The notes under the pieces were generated by a model. That model made no database searches. It worked only from the letters and a program-made list of their open reading frames with translations, and was not told where the DNA came from. A program made the position numbers and the translations under genes. A stretch of 64,000 bases of DNA from Cryphonectria parasitica EP155 (taxonomy: Eukaryota; Ascomycota; Sordariomycetes; Diaporthales; Cryphonectriaceae), in the NCBI RefSeq assembly GCF_011745365.1, contig NW_024468910.1, positions 2,322,068-2,386,067 on the forward strand, in the 5' to 3' direction. Position 1 is the first letter of the stretch. The number at the start of each line of letters is the position of its first letter. This document shows positions 12,470-22,623 of the stretch, in pieces.

Positions 12470-13072
12470 TCAGTGTCTTTCCCTTCGCGACGACGTGTGC
12501 TGCGATGTATGATGCGACGACGAGTGGTGGTGTCTCGAATGGGTGTGCGATGAGTGACGGTGTCTGCCGCTGCTGCTGGAGTGGTGGTGGTGTCCGCCGC
12601 TCGACTGCGATGCGTCCAAGGCGCGCTCCATCTCCTGAACCCTGTGGCGGAACCCCCTCACAATATCCCTTATATGGCGTATGCGGTCGAACTCGGTCTC
12701 GAGCTCGTCGATCTGGCCCATGATGGTGTGAAACCTGAGAATCTCGGCGTCGGCGTTGTCGATCAAGTTCCCAGCCTGGTCGTACACGGCCATGGTGACC
12801 TGCTGCGACTGCTCCGTCAGGTGGTCGAGCTGCTGGGAGATCTGTTGCATCAGCCTCTCGAAATGCCGGCCCAGCTGTGCGAGCGACCCGGAGTCGAGAA
12901 GCAGGAGGCCCTGCGAGGAGGCTCGGCTCGCAGCGCGCGATGAGCTCGAACCTCCGCCTGCGGCGATGGCTGCCTCTCTCTGTGCGTGCTGTAGGGCGAC
13001 GATCTCGTCTCCCGAGAGACCTAGCTGGTTGACGGACACTGCGTTGGGCACGGCTTGAGACGACGAAGACAT
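12470..13072 (-). CDS. Probable BLOC-1 complex subunit CNL1-like, with His-rich tail
   Basis: Single-exon 200-aa protein starting MSSSSQAVPNAVSVNQLGLS. Residues 1-55 are polar, with QHAQREAAIAAGG followed by a Ser/Arg stretch. A helical region (about 56-150) starts LLLLDSGSLAQLGRHFERL and continues through ADAEILRFHTIMGQIDELE and FDRIRHIRDIVRGFRHRV, with heptad-like hydrophobic spacing of a coiled coil. This arrangement resembles fungal proteins annotated as BLOC-1 subunit CNL1, a small coiled-coil subunit of the endosomal sorting complex. That resemblance is from memory of family features and is only moderately secure. The last 45 residues are extreme: repeated HHHH, HSSH and SRHHHSSSHH segments ending SSRRERH. 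This could bind metal or be neutral repeat expansion. Minus strand, convergent with choline kinase. Confidence 0.72.
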   Translation of the reverse strand: MSSSSQAVPNAVSVNQLGLSGDEIVALQHAQREAAIAAGGGSSSSRAASRASSQGLLLLDSGSLAQLGRHFERLMQQISQQLDHLTEQSQQVTMAVYDQAGNLIDNADAEILRFHTIMGQIDELETEFDRIRHIRDIVRGFRHRVQEMERALDASQSSGGHHHHSSSSGRHRHSSHTHSRHHHSSSHHTSQHTSSRRERH

Positions 13073-15926
13073 GATCGGGGGTGGGAGGGGCAGGTCAGAA
13101 GGTTAGCCCCTCGGACGGTGGGTGTGAAGACTTTGAGAGCCTGTAAGCTGGCTGGAGGGTATCGGTTCTTCTTTCTTTCTCCTTCTTCCCTTCCTTCTAT
13201 TCTTTTCCCCCTTCAGGGAGAGCTGCAAGGCGGAGGCTCTTGTTCTGGAGCTGCTGCTGCTGTGTCTGCGTGGGGGAGAAGGAAAGAAAAATTCTCAAGC
13301 AGCGCACTGCTGGTGTGTTGGCCCCGACGACGTGGCTCTGTTGTTGCTGGCGGCGACGGCGCTGAAGGGTGGCACGAGGGCTCCCAAGGGTGTGTCAAAA
13401 GTCCCTCCGGGGGAAAAAAAAACACAGACCGACCAAAAGAAATAACAAGACACACAAAAGCAAAAACCAGGCCAGACCGTCAACGGGGACAGCAGCCAAC
13501 TCAACCACGTCGAGCCGCAATGCGACCGACAGCTGGTGGCTGACTGCTGCTGCTGCGCTGCTGTTGTGGTATGATGCAGGTGTGGTGGTAGCAGTGGTGG
13601 TGGTGTTGGTAGCGGCAGTGGTGATGGTGGGCACGATGCGGACGGCCTTTGTGGTGGTGGTGCGACCAACGACGCAGCGGTGGGGGCGGCAGTTCAAGAT
13701 CTTGGTGACAGCGATGATCCTGTGTCTGTTCCCACAGCTGAAGATCGATTGCGGGGTACGGCGCGCGGCGCCGCCGAGTCGTCCCACAGGGGTCGTCGCA
13801 CCACGAATGCGACGAGGACAACGTCGACTGAAGAGGTTGCGGCAGCTGCTTCCTGGCGCACGGCGTCATTGTTCCGTTTGTGCAGCGCACATGGCAGGTC
13901 CTTTTTAGTGGTGCCGGTGGTGGGAAGCGTGGGTGATGACGGCGATGGGGAAGAATTCGGGCGATGTGACAAGCCGCAGAGTTCACCAAAAAACGAATGA
14001 AGATTAAGCCCCTCCCCAAAACTCTCCCAACAACAACACGTCGTCGCGAGGCTGGTCGTTGGTGGGCCCAGAGACCGGTGGTCACATCTGCTTTGTCGAG
14101 CTAGATGGAGCAGGAGACACGGCAAGGCTCGATCGGTGAGGACATGAGAATGTAGACATATAGTTCAGAAAGCGAGGGCGCGCAATCGAATCAGAGCTGA
14201 CCGGTCGACTGGTCGAGATAAGAGGCGCAAAAAAAGAGGCGCACGACTGGGGGGCGATGCTGGGTAGGCGACCAACAGATGGTGTAGGGGGGGTGCCTCG
14301 TAAGGTGCCGCAGCGCCTGGTCGACGGAAAGTCTGTTCTGAGTCGCTCTGAGCTGCTCGGGCCGGCTGGATGGTGGTTGCCAGTGTGTCGTCGTCGGGTT
14401 TTGTACGAGGATAAATTAATTGTATAATTCAGCAGGCCAGATGACAACGCTAGACATTAGGTAGGGGCACGACCTCAAAGTGGCAGCCCATCCTCCACGA
14501 GAGAGAAGAGTCGTGTGCAAGGGACCCCGAGACAAGATGCGGAGGTGCGCTCCCCTTCTGCCCGCCGGGTGTACGTTCACATGGGGCCTTGATCCTGCCT
14601 CTTGACGTGTGGATCAGGTCTTGCTAGAAGGGCTGATGTCGGTCGATATCGCTTGGATGTGTGCTGATCTTGAAGATCAAATATAGAGGTCGTTGTCGTC
14701 TTTGCGCGCGGCGGTCTTTACATGCTTGATTCCCGAGTCGCGCGTCAGCTGATCCATGGATAGACCAGTGCCGCAGCCGTATGTTGTTCCGACTTTTTGC
14801 GCCCCTCTTTCTCTTGTGTGTGTGTGTATCTGTCTCTGTCTCTGTCCGTCTCGTCTCGTCTCCCCTCTTGAGCGCGTGGTTCAGGTAGGGCAAGAAACAA
14901 CCGAATCGTTTTGGTTTGGTCACGTATCAGGGCGATAGTGGGTTTGGTCTTGGAGCATCGAGGATGGAAATGCGGAGATGCATAGTGGGATCTCCAGTCG
15001 GGACAAAAAGAGGAGCAACGGCTGCCCAGATGCTTTGCCTGTTGAAGAAAAAGGTTAATAAAAAAGCCCGCTGATGCTTGACTTTACTTGGCTTGGTCAG
15101 GTCGAAGTCATGTGTTTGAAAGGTGCTGGGTCTTATTTCCGACGATGTTACTGTTGGACCAGGTACCCTAGCCGAAGCCCAAATCCTCTGAAGATGTACT
15201 GTGTACCCCCAATTCGGGCCAACCCTGGAAGAGACTGCAGTCAACGTTCTCTAGTACTACCACCATAATATGTTGTGCTACCATATCATAGTGTAGTGTA
15301 CAATATATCTTCATTCTACCCTCTCTCTCTCTCCCTCTCTCTCTTTCTCTATTTACACTATACAGAACTCAACCATCATCCAAATCGTTGATAACTTGGT
15401 CCTACTCCTCGGTAATACATTGCATACCCAAGATATCTTGTCCAAGGGTTCTTAATCACTCGATCATCTGCATAGGGTCAGGACGAGGCCGCCTGACCAG
15501 TCCACAATGTGTTTTCAGGTCACATACTGCTTCTTGAGTCCCTCGAACCGCTCAAATCTCTACCGTAGGAGATCTGGCCGTCTACAAAAACCGGATAAAC
15601 GAAGGTGCGAAGATTGACACTAGCGCATGTGGCGAGTAGGGGCAAGACTCGAGGAGAGTGAACAACAAGGAGGGATCGAGTCACAGCATTACAGCGGCAA
15701 TAGGACGAGATAATAGACTATAGGGTGCATAGCTCTGGTTGCATGCAAGCTTGCTAATCTACAAGAGCCGCCACGGGCCGCCATCAAACGGCGGGACGCT
15801 TTATCCGAGGAGCTGCGCGAGCTTCGGGATGGGGGGTTCACGGTATTTTTCAACTGCATACTCCTAGAGACAGCCAGAAAGACGAACAAGGTCAGAAGAC
15901 GGTCACAACCAGTCTGATGGACACAA

Positions 15927-15959
<33 letters not shown>

Positions 15960-16139
15960 CAACAACACAATGATATGTAAAAGGCCCAACGCCAAATTGC
16001 TATTCACAAGATTCTCAACTGAGCTGCTGTACGACGACTCGTCCCCCAGGCGAGAATCTCCAAAGGATATGAACAAATATGAAAATGAAACATAGTAGTT
16101 GTATCTGGGTATCTGTCTAATAATTGCATGAATATATAT
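13073..16139. other. Intergenic, 3 kb, no supported gene
   Basis: Contains GGT/GTG-rich repeats (about 13550-13680) that create long but repetitive overlapping frames of His/Pro or Val, CT-rich tracts (15320-15350) and a CA microsatellite near 15930. A pyrimidine-rich segment near 13180-13210 probably belongs to the promoter or leader of the CNL1-like gene. None of the frames shows a domain or a consistent splice pattern. Confidence 0.5.
15930..15958. repeat. (CA)n microsatellite
   Basis: Uninterrupted CA dinucleotide repeat of about 14 units, followed by AAC repeats, in the 3' flank of the GH16 gene. Likely length-polymorphic. Confidence 0.9.
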
Positions 16140-16287
16140 TTAGGAAGACTGGTACACTTGGAAGGATCCAAACTCCCAATATGCGTCCGTAAAGTTGGAT
16201 GGGTTGTTTGCCACGAAATCCGTACAGTTGCTCGGGCCTGGAATGAGAATGAGATTAACGGTTTGATCCATGAGAAGACAGGAGGAG

Positions 16288-16337
<50 letters not shown>

Positions 16338-17576
16338 GGAGGAGACACGGAAGAGGGGCAAAAAGAGATGATATGAATTTTTAATTTTTTTTTCACTTAC
16401 ATCCAGCCGAAGTATAGTCGTCGCCGCCAGCCCAGCTACCACAAAAGTCGATATTGATAATGATGGACTGGTTCTGGAAGTGCGTGTCAATGTCACACCC
16501 AGTGTCGGGGAAATCGGCCGTCGCCGTGCCCCAGGTGCTCGGGTCGGGGCTGCCGGCGTCGATGTCGCTCGGGATGCTGCCCCGGGCAAACTGCCAGACG
16601 CGGATGCCCTCGCTGCGCCACTCGACGGCGGTGACGCCGCCCCCGTTGTCGTTGTACGCCGCGCCAAAGGTGGCGGTGTCGGCCTGCACGCCGCACCCGG
16701 CCTCGTCGTTGGCGTCCCAGTAGCAGTTGTCGTACAGCGCCGTGCCGTTCATCTCGCGCTTGTGGTCCATCTCGCAGCTGCTCTTGGTGTGCAGCGTCAT
16801 CTGGTTGCCCGTCGTGCCCATGTTCACCGCCTCCATGGCGTCGATCTCCCCGTGCGCCGGCCAGTTGTCGGGGTCCGTCAGCCACAGCGCCGGCCAGGTC
16901 CCGCAGCCTACTGGTGAGTGCTTCACGTCGAAGATGAAGAGGCCCTTGTCGTACGTCGTCTTGGACGTCACACGCACACTGCTGCGGGCGGTGGTGGTGT
17001 CACGGCGGTCTTTCCGGCCGGGGCCACCACCTTGCGAGGACTGACTGCCCTGGTTGTTGTTGTTGTTGTTGTTGCTGTTGTCGCTGCTGGTGGTGGTGGT
17101 GGTGCTGCCAGTGCTGCTGCTGGTGCTACTGCTCGAGTCGCTCGAGGAGCTGTCGTCCGCATCGGATGTGTCGACGCGGAGGACGGCTGATGAGCTGGAG
17201 GCATATGTCAGGTTCAGAGAGCTGGCCGTCTCCGAGTCCACATATGTCACGGTGCCACCCGAAGGATCTTAAATTTTCCCTCCCAATCGTCGTCAGCGCA
17301 TGAGTGAGTGATGCAGGGTGGGGTTTGTTGCACAGTACCTGTATCCGTGTAGTAATCGAATAAGCTGAAAAAGTCCTCGCCCTCGTAGGTATCCGCCAGT
17401 GTGTAGTTCAGTGCTGTGTAGTCGGGATATGCGTTGGCCTTGGCCTCCTCGACGGGGACGACAATGACGATGATGAGCACAACGACGGCCACGCCGCCTA
17501 TTATGATCCACGCCTTCTTGCTGAGTGTCTTGAGGAAGCCAAAGGGCCCATGAGGCTGCATCTCTACCCGCCCCAT
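16140..17576 (-). CDS. Membrane-anchored GH16 endo-beta-1,3(4)-glucanase-like glycosidase
   Basis: Glycoside hydrolase family 16, expected to cut beta-1,3/1,4-glucans at the wall or outside the cell. Three exons: 17576-17339, 17267-16401, 16237-16140. Introns are 71 bp (GTACTG...TTAAG) and 163 bp (GTAAGT...CCAG). The frame closes exactly to give 400 aa from the ATG at 17576; a further in-frame codon at 17597 is GTG. A short cytoplasmic N-terminus precedes a hydrophobic anchor at about 23-42, with no cleavable signal, so type II topology is likely. The catalytic motif GEIDAMEAVN gives nucleophile Glu220, Asp222 and acid/base Glu225. The end (CTDFVANNPSNFTDAYW) is typical of fungal GH16 and is recovered only by splicing exon 3. 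Oddity: about 57 residues of Asp/Ser/Thr/Asn/Gln low complexity (about 114-170) sit inside the domain, between early beta-strands and the GLFIFDVKH segment. Several NxS/T sites suggest N-glycosylation. Confidence 0.9.
16281..16340. repeat. GGA-type minisatellite inside GH16 intron 2
   Basis: Sixty bases of pure triplets: five GGA, then three copies of a 15-bp unit (AGA followed by four GGA). On the transcribed strand it is a long pyrimidine (TCC/TCT) tract, 44-103 nt upstream of the 3' splice site at 16238. Confidence 0.92.
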
Positions 17577-19108
17577 CGTCTGCAGTCCAGCGAGCACCGA
17601 CTCTGCCTGGATTGTGAGTGTGGGAATCGCCTCCTAGGTGTCAGGCACTGAACGGATCAAATGTCAATGTCGCCGATGTGATACGATCAAGCAGACAATG
17701 ATCTAGTTGTGAGGGCACTTAGACTTGCGTGTGGAAATAGTGAGCGCGGCCTCTGAAGAGGAAAGAAAGTTTTGGAGAAAGGAATTACAGAGCAAGATGA
17801 TATCAGTTAGGAATTTCAAGATTTTCTCTGGGTGTTTGCCCCTTTCTCTCTCTCTCTTCACTCTGGGGTTGCATTGCTCGTTTTCTTTCTTGATACAAGC
17901 AGCCATGACTTGTAAGTACATGGAAATCTAGCCCGCCAGTAAGACGTGGTGGGCCCCAATGTTAGCAGATACTACCACTACTACTACTACTATTACTATG
18001 GTACGTACAAGGCGGGTTGGGAAATTCGACGTCTTGCTCCGCCCTGCAAAGACGCGCGGTCTGCGTGCCGACAACCTCTCAGAGGCGCCCACACCCCTCA
18101 GAGAAAACCGGGTCTGGGTAGCCAAATCAAGATAAGTCTGATAAGGAGAGAACGGCTGCCAGTGTTGAGGGATAGATGTCCCTGCCAAACCTGGTAAAAA
18201 TAGGACCCCCTCCGCCACATTGATTGACGGGTCTGCATCAACTGTTTTGGGAGAGAGGGGAGCAAGGGACCTGTCCTTTGCCTGTGGCGTGATAGCCTGT
18301 CCCTTGTCTGTGCCAGTGTATCAAGAACGGCTGGTAGTCTGGGATGACGACGTCGTTCAATCTCCACCTGACGCGCACGCTATTTAGTGGGCCAATTGTC
18401 TTCCGTCCAGCTTTTTCACTCGAGGGAACGAAAACATGAGAAGACGACGAATGACGAGGGAGAGGTAGGTGATAGATATATTGGTAGGTAATGGGTAAAG
18501 AGAAGGAGGCCACAGAACAGAATGTCAATCTCCAGCTACTCTGGCTGGATTTCTGGGAGATATGATTTGCTGTTTTCTCGCCCTCTCCTTCTCTCTGTGA
18601 TCTTCTATTTGAGGCTCTTAAGGTTTGTTGAGTTGGCCCGAGTTCTGATTGGCCGCCTTCGGAAAATATTAGAAAAGGGCTTAACACTGGTTGACGTGGT
18701 CTTCCTTTAGAGTGCACGCTTACACCTCAGCCTTTCGTCGTTGTCGTCCTCCCTTGTTCATTCGCTTTACCCCCCACTTCCCGAGAGCAAAAGAGAGAGA
18801 GAGAGAGAGAGTGAGAGAGAGAAAAGGAGAAGAAAAAGGCCTCACTACCCTCGCCTCTCGCCTCTACTGCATCTCCATACACACAGAGGAAGTGCTTGGA
18901 AAGGAGAAAAGAAGTCCTTCAGATGAGCCCTCGGAGGGCCCGCCCATGAACTACTACTGACTGTAGTCCTGCGCTACCACGAGTTCTTATGCGATTATCA
19001 CTGAGCTTCACTATATACAAAAACGAACCAAAAGACTCAGGACTTGCCGAACACAGTGACTTCTATTGAACCAATCAGCCTTGTCGCTGTCCTCGATGCT
19101 GAGGCTGC

Positions 19109-19148
<40 letters not shown>

Positions 19149-19177
19149 ATGGTGACTACACACCCACTTGGCCTCTT
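17577..19177. other. Intergenic between GH16 and HAD hydrolase genes
   Basis: GH16 promoter side and 3' flank of the HAD gene. It includes a TAC/ACT triplet run (about 17970-17999), GA-rich simple sequence (18795-18840) and a CA microsatellite (19110-19146). No coding frame is supported. Confidence 0.5.
19110..19146. repeat. (CA)n microsatellite
   Basis: About 18 uninterrupted CA units ending 31 bp downstream (in gene sense) of the HAD hydrolase stop codon, so it probably lies in that gene's 3' UTR, where it would read as (TG)n. Confidence 0.92.
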
Positions 19178-20889
19178 TTAGTCTACCCTCGCCGGCCACC
19201 CTTCCATCTCGAATGCATGGTTCACTGCGGCCTTGACATCATCCTGCACGGTATCAGGAACCGCTGCCGGGTCCAGCCGTTCACGGGGCATCTTTTTCTC
19301 ATCCCAGACGCCCGTTCTGACCAGACACGCGTTCCACTCGGGCCCCTCGGACGCGTGAGACCCGCTGTCCGGTTCCTTCTTGCCGATCCACATGTTGGCG
19401 CCGCGGATGTCGCTCTCCGGGTTGTCGCCCACCATCCAGACGCTCTGGAGGGGGGCAGCATGCTCGACGCGATCCTCGCCGGTCTGCCACAGTGCCTGGA
19501 AGTGCCTCATCAGAACCTTTTGCGCGTAGTGGTACGTCGATCTCTCGGGCTTGCCGAACGTGAAGTCCTTCATACGGTAGGGTTCGGCCCCGGCCTGTGC
19601 CACAATTGCGCCGAACTGTGCTCTCAAGGCATTCCGGAAAGCCCCCTGGCCAAACCGCGGCAGGTGATAGCCCGTGCTCCAGAGAAGATCGCAGTTGCTG
19701 AAGACGAGCGCGGGCTGGCCGTCCGACTGCCATGCCGCGGCGGCACCACCTGAGTGAGGATCGCCATTCTTGGGGCTGTATGTGCCCAGATATCCCCGCT
19801 GGGACAGAAGCAGGTCCATGACGAGCTGGATGTCGACAGCCCAGTCCCGCGGGTCGTTGAAGACCAGGATCGCGTCGATCTTCAGGCAGTCCTCCAGCCT
19901 TCGCCTGGCGTCGTGGGGATCGTAGACGGGCTTTGGCAAGGGGAGGATTTCCTGCTTTGCGTAGAACTCGGACAGGGGGTCGAAGGGGAAGATCTGCGGA
20001 CAGGCAGCCAGGATGTCGGCTGGCGTGACCACCGACTTGAAGCCGTAGCCCTGTGCAATGCGGCGTGCTGCAGACGCATCGGAGCCCAGGACGAGGATGG
20101 TGGACTCGTGCAGGTTCCTGATGCCGACAGTAGACTCGAGATACGACGGCAGGTCGGTAAACTCCGGGTCCATCGCCTGCGTGAGATCAGCCTCGGTGAG
20201 CAGCTGGTACGGCGTGTGGCTCTGCACGAAGTTGGACGTGTCCAGCTCCACGCCCAACTTCTCGGACAGCTCCCTCACCCGAGCTTCCTCGGACTTCCCT
20301 CCACCGTTCGCTGGTGGCCAGTGTCAGTATTGTGTGTGAGTGGAGAGGGAAAGTGTGTGTGACGGACGTACTGAGAAGAATAAACGGGATCTTGTGTTGC
20401 TGGAGATACCTCAGCGTCTCTGTCGCGCCCTTGATAGGTTCTGACTTATGCAGTAGCACCCCATCGATGCTGTAGAGGGGCAAAATTAGCTCCAGCCGCC
20501 AACTGGACAGCCAGTGAAGGTCGAAGGAGCGGGAAGAGGGGGGGGTAGGGGGGAAGAAGACGAGATCAAGGTGGCCTTAAGGTTCCCAAGACTTACTCGA
20601 AGGCAAACGCAAACCGCGGGAGTTGCCCAGTGCCCTCGTCGCTCCCTAGCGACGTCTTCGAGCTCCAAGCCCCGCTCGCATCCGTGCTCTCGCTCCCCGC
20701 ATCGCTGCTTGATGGCGTCGACCGTCCCGAGAACGACCTCGACTGTGGCAGACCCGAAGGCCCGCATGACCTGTGCCGGAGGCCAGTGAAACAGGCTACA
20801 GGCGAGGCCCGCCACGACAGCGGCGGTCCTTGCGGCCGCCTTATAGCGCGGCTGGCGAGGAGCACTCGCGCCCCAGTCAATACACGCAT
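19178..20889 (-). CDS. HAD-superfamily hydrolase, CECR5/HDHD5-type (TIGR01456-like), probably mitochondrial
   Basis: Three exons: 20889-20597, 20469-20372, 20310-19178. Introns are 127 bp (GTAAGT...ACAG) and 61 bp (GTACGT...CCAG), giving 507 aa. The first intron splits the codon of the catalytic aspartate, so motif I (FAFDIDGVLL, Asp98/Asp100) appears only after splicing. The second creates LLTNGGGKSEEA (motif II, Thr131). Motif III lysine lies in FGKPE (about Lys384) and motif IV is MVGDNPESDIRGAN (Asp426, Asp431), so the acid set of a class IIA HAD phosphatase is complete. Residues 1-90 are Arg/Ser-rich (ARVLLASRAIRRP, SRSFSG), consistent with a mitochondrial presequence. The family is close to yeast YKR070W and human HDHD5; its substrate is not known to me. 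The 3' end abuts a CA microsatellite. Confidence 0.9.
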
Positions 20890-22623
20890 CGAGAACCGGA
20901 CGACGACGAAAAGAGGCAGAGAGAGGCGCTAGGATGAGTATATATAACACACAGCGCAGTCCAGCCCCGCCTCAGTCTCGATTCCGGTGCCGGTGGGCGG
21001 ACGCACTATGCTGTTTGATAAGTCAGTGGCTCAGTCTTGTTTTCTTGTATCGCAAAGTGTGAATTGTTCTAATAAGGTGTTTCGCAATATACCTTGTGGT
21101 GTTATGGAGAGAGGTGACGATGCCGATTTGGGAGATGCTGATTATGGTAAGATGCTCAAACGTGGCTGTTGTTGACGATTCATGATCCCAAGCAAGTCAG
21201 TCCGTTTTAGTTGATAAAAGCTTGTGTTCAAGGTACAGTAAATAGCAGTAGGAGAATGTGAGAGAGCACTTTGTTAGTGGTCGTGTCCGGTGTCCACCCT
21301 GACTTAGTGGCGTCTTTGCCGGCCAGGGCAAACCAGCCCCCCCTTGGTGAAGACAAAATATATAAAATCCAGGGCCACTGTACTCATGCAAAATTGAAAG
21401 AAGACCTCCAACAAAAAAGAATTGAAAATATCCACGAGAAACAAATTCAAAAGCACACATCATGTGTCAGGCATCAGTCACGTACGTAAATAATGGACAA
21501 TGTGAATAAGATACCACCACAGCGGCACGGCCCTCACTCAGCCACAGCCCTCCTGTCAAATTACTATTACTACCAATACATAAAATGTACAATGCAATTT
21601 CTTGTGAAGCACGCTCTTGTCCTCATCAAACTCGCTCCTTTTCTTTACCTTCTCTCATTACTCAACCGTTCTTGCAAGACAAATGTGAGAGAGGATAATT
21701 GGAGGGGAAAAAAAAAAACATCCAGATCCAGAAGTCTATCAACGCCTTGCCTTGCTTAACTGTGCGCACCACCCCAGAAATCACTCAGGGCCGTCCAATA
21801 TCCGTCTTGCCAGGCCCATTCTCAGCTGGCTTGATCGTCTCGTGCGTAGTTCAGCTCGCGAAGAGGTGTGAGGAGGTAGATACTTGGGTAGGAGAGTAGG
21901 TAGGTGGACAAACGTCCAATGCCGAGCTTCAGATGATATAAGCCACGTGCGTAAGCCTGCGTCTAGCTTCGAAAACTCCTCTCCCGAATGCTGTCCGGTC
22001 TGAATCGTGACAGACGTCGTCGATCCGCCCTGTCATGCCTGACAGAATGGGCACCGACAGTTGAATACAAATCAATAGTCATATCGACAAGAACAGAAAC
22101 AACAAGAGACAGAAAAGACACAAAGAACAAAACAAGAAAAGAAAAAGAGGACCGGGAAAAGTCGTTCCGCACAACGTGCACTGCGGAATCCAGCACGCCA
22201 CCTGCTCAACTCCCTTGCTGAAGTGCTCTTTTCGGGGGGGGGGGGGGGGAAAGAGGCGGGTATCAAAAAAGATTCTGTGCCTCCAAGAGAAACAAAACCA
22301 AAAGACCGCAGCATGAATGGTGTTTCTATTTCGATGTTGTACAGTAACGCCCACAGTCAGACGTCATGAAGGGTAACGAAGGATGATGAGTCTCCTCTCT
22401 GTCTTTCCCCCCCTCCCCTTCCCCTTTCTTCACGACTAGTGAGAACGAAAAAGAAGAAACTTTGGTCGCGGAGTTGATGCCTTATGTTTCCTCGGTATTC
22501 TTCGGTGTTGTCGCAGATTCTTCGTTCTCTGTGCAAGCTATATCTGTTGATAGAAGCTGGTCTGGATCTGGTCGCTACTTGATGAGGAAATGATGATGTG
22601 CTGCTTCATAGGGCTGACGGTGT
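20890..22623. other. Intergenic: HAD promoter side and coiled-coil gene 3' flank
   Basis: No supported gene. Contains a 16-base G run at 22234-22249 and A/G-rich sequence. The segment next to 20889 holds the promoter of the HAD gene (TATATATAACAC at about 20939-20950 on the plus strand). Confidence 0.5.
22234..22249. repeat. Poly-G homopolymer, 16 nt
   Basis: Uninterrupted G run in the 3' flank of the minus-strand coiled-coil gene, so C-rich in its transcript sense. Confidence 0.9.

Noticed and set aside
13501..14125. Long minus-strand frames rich in His/Pro/Arg
   Set aside because: They arise from GGT/GTG triplet repeats, overlap several equally long frames on both strands and carry no domain.
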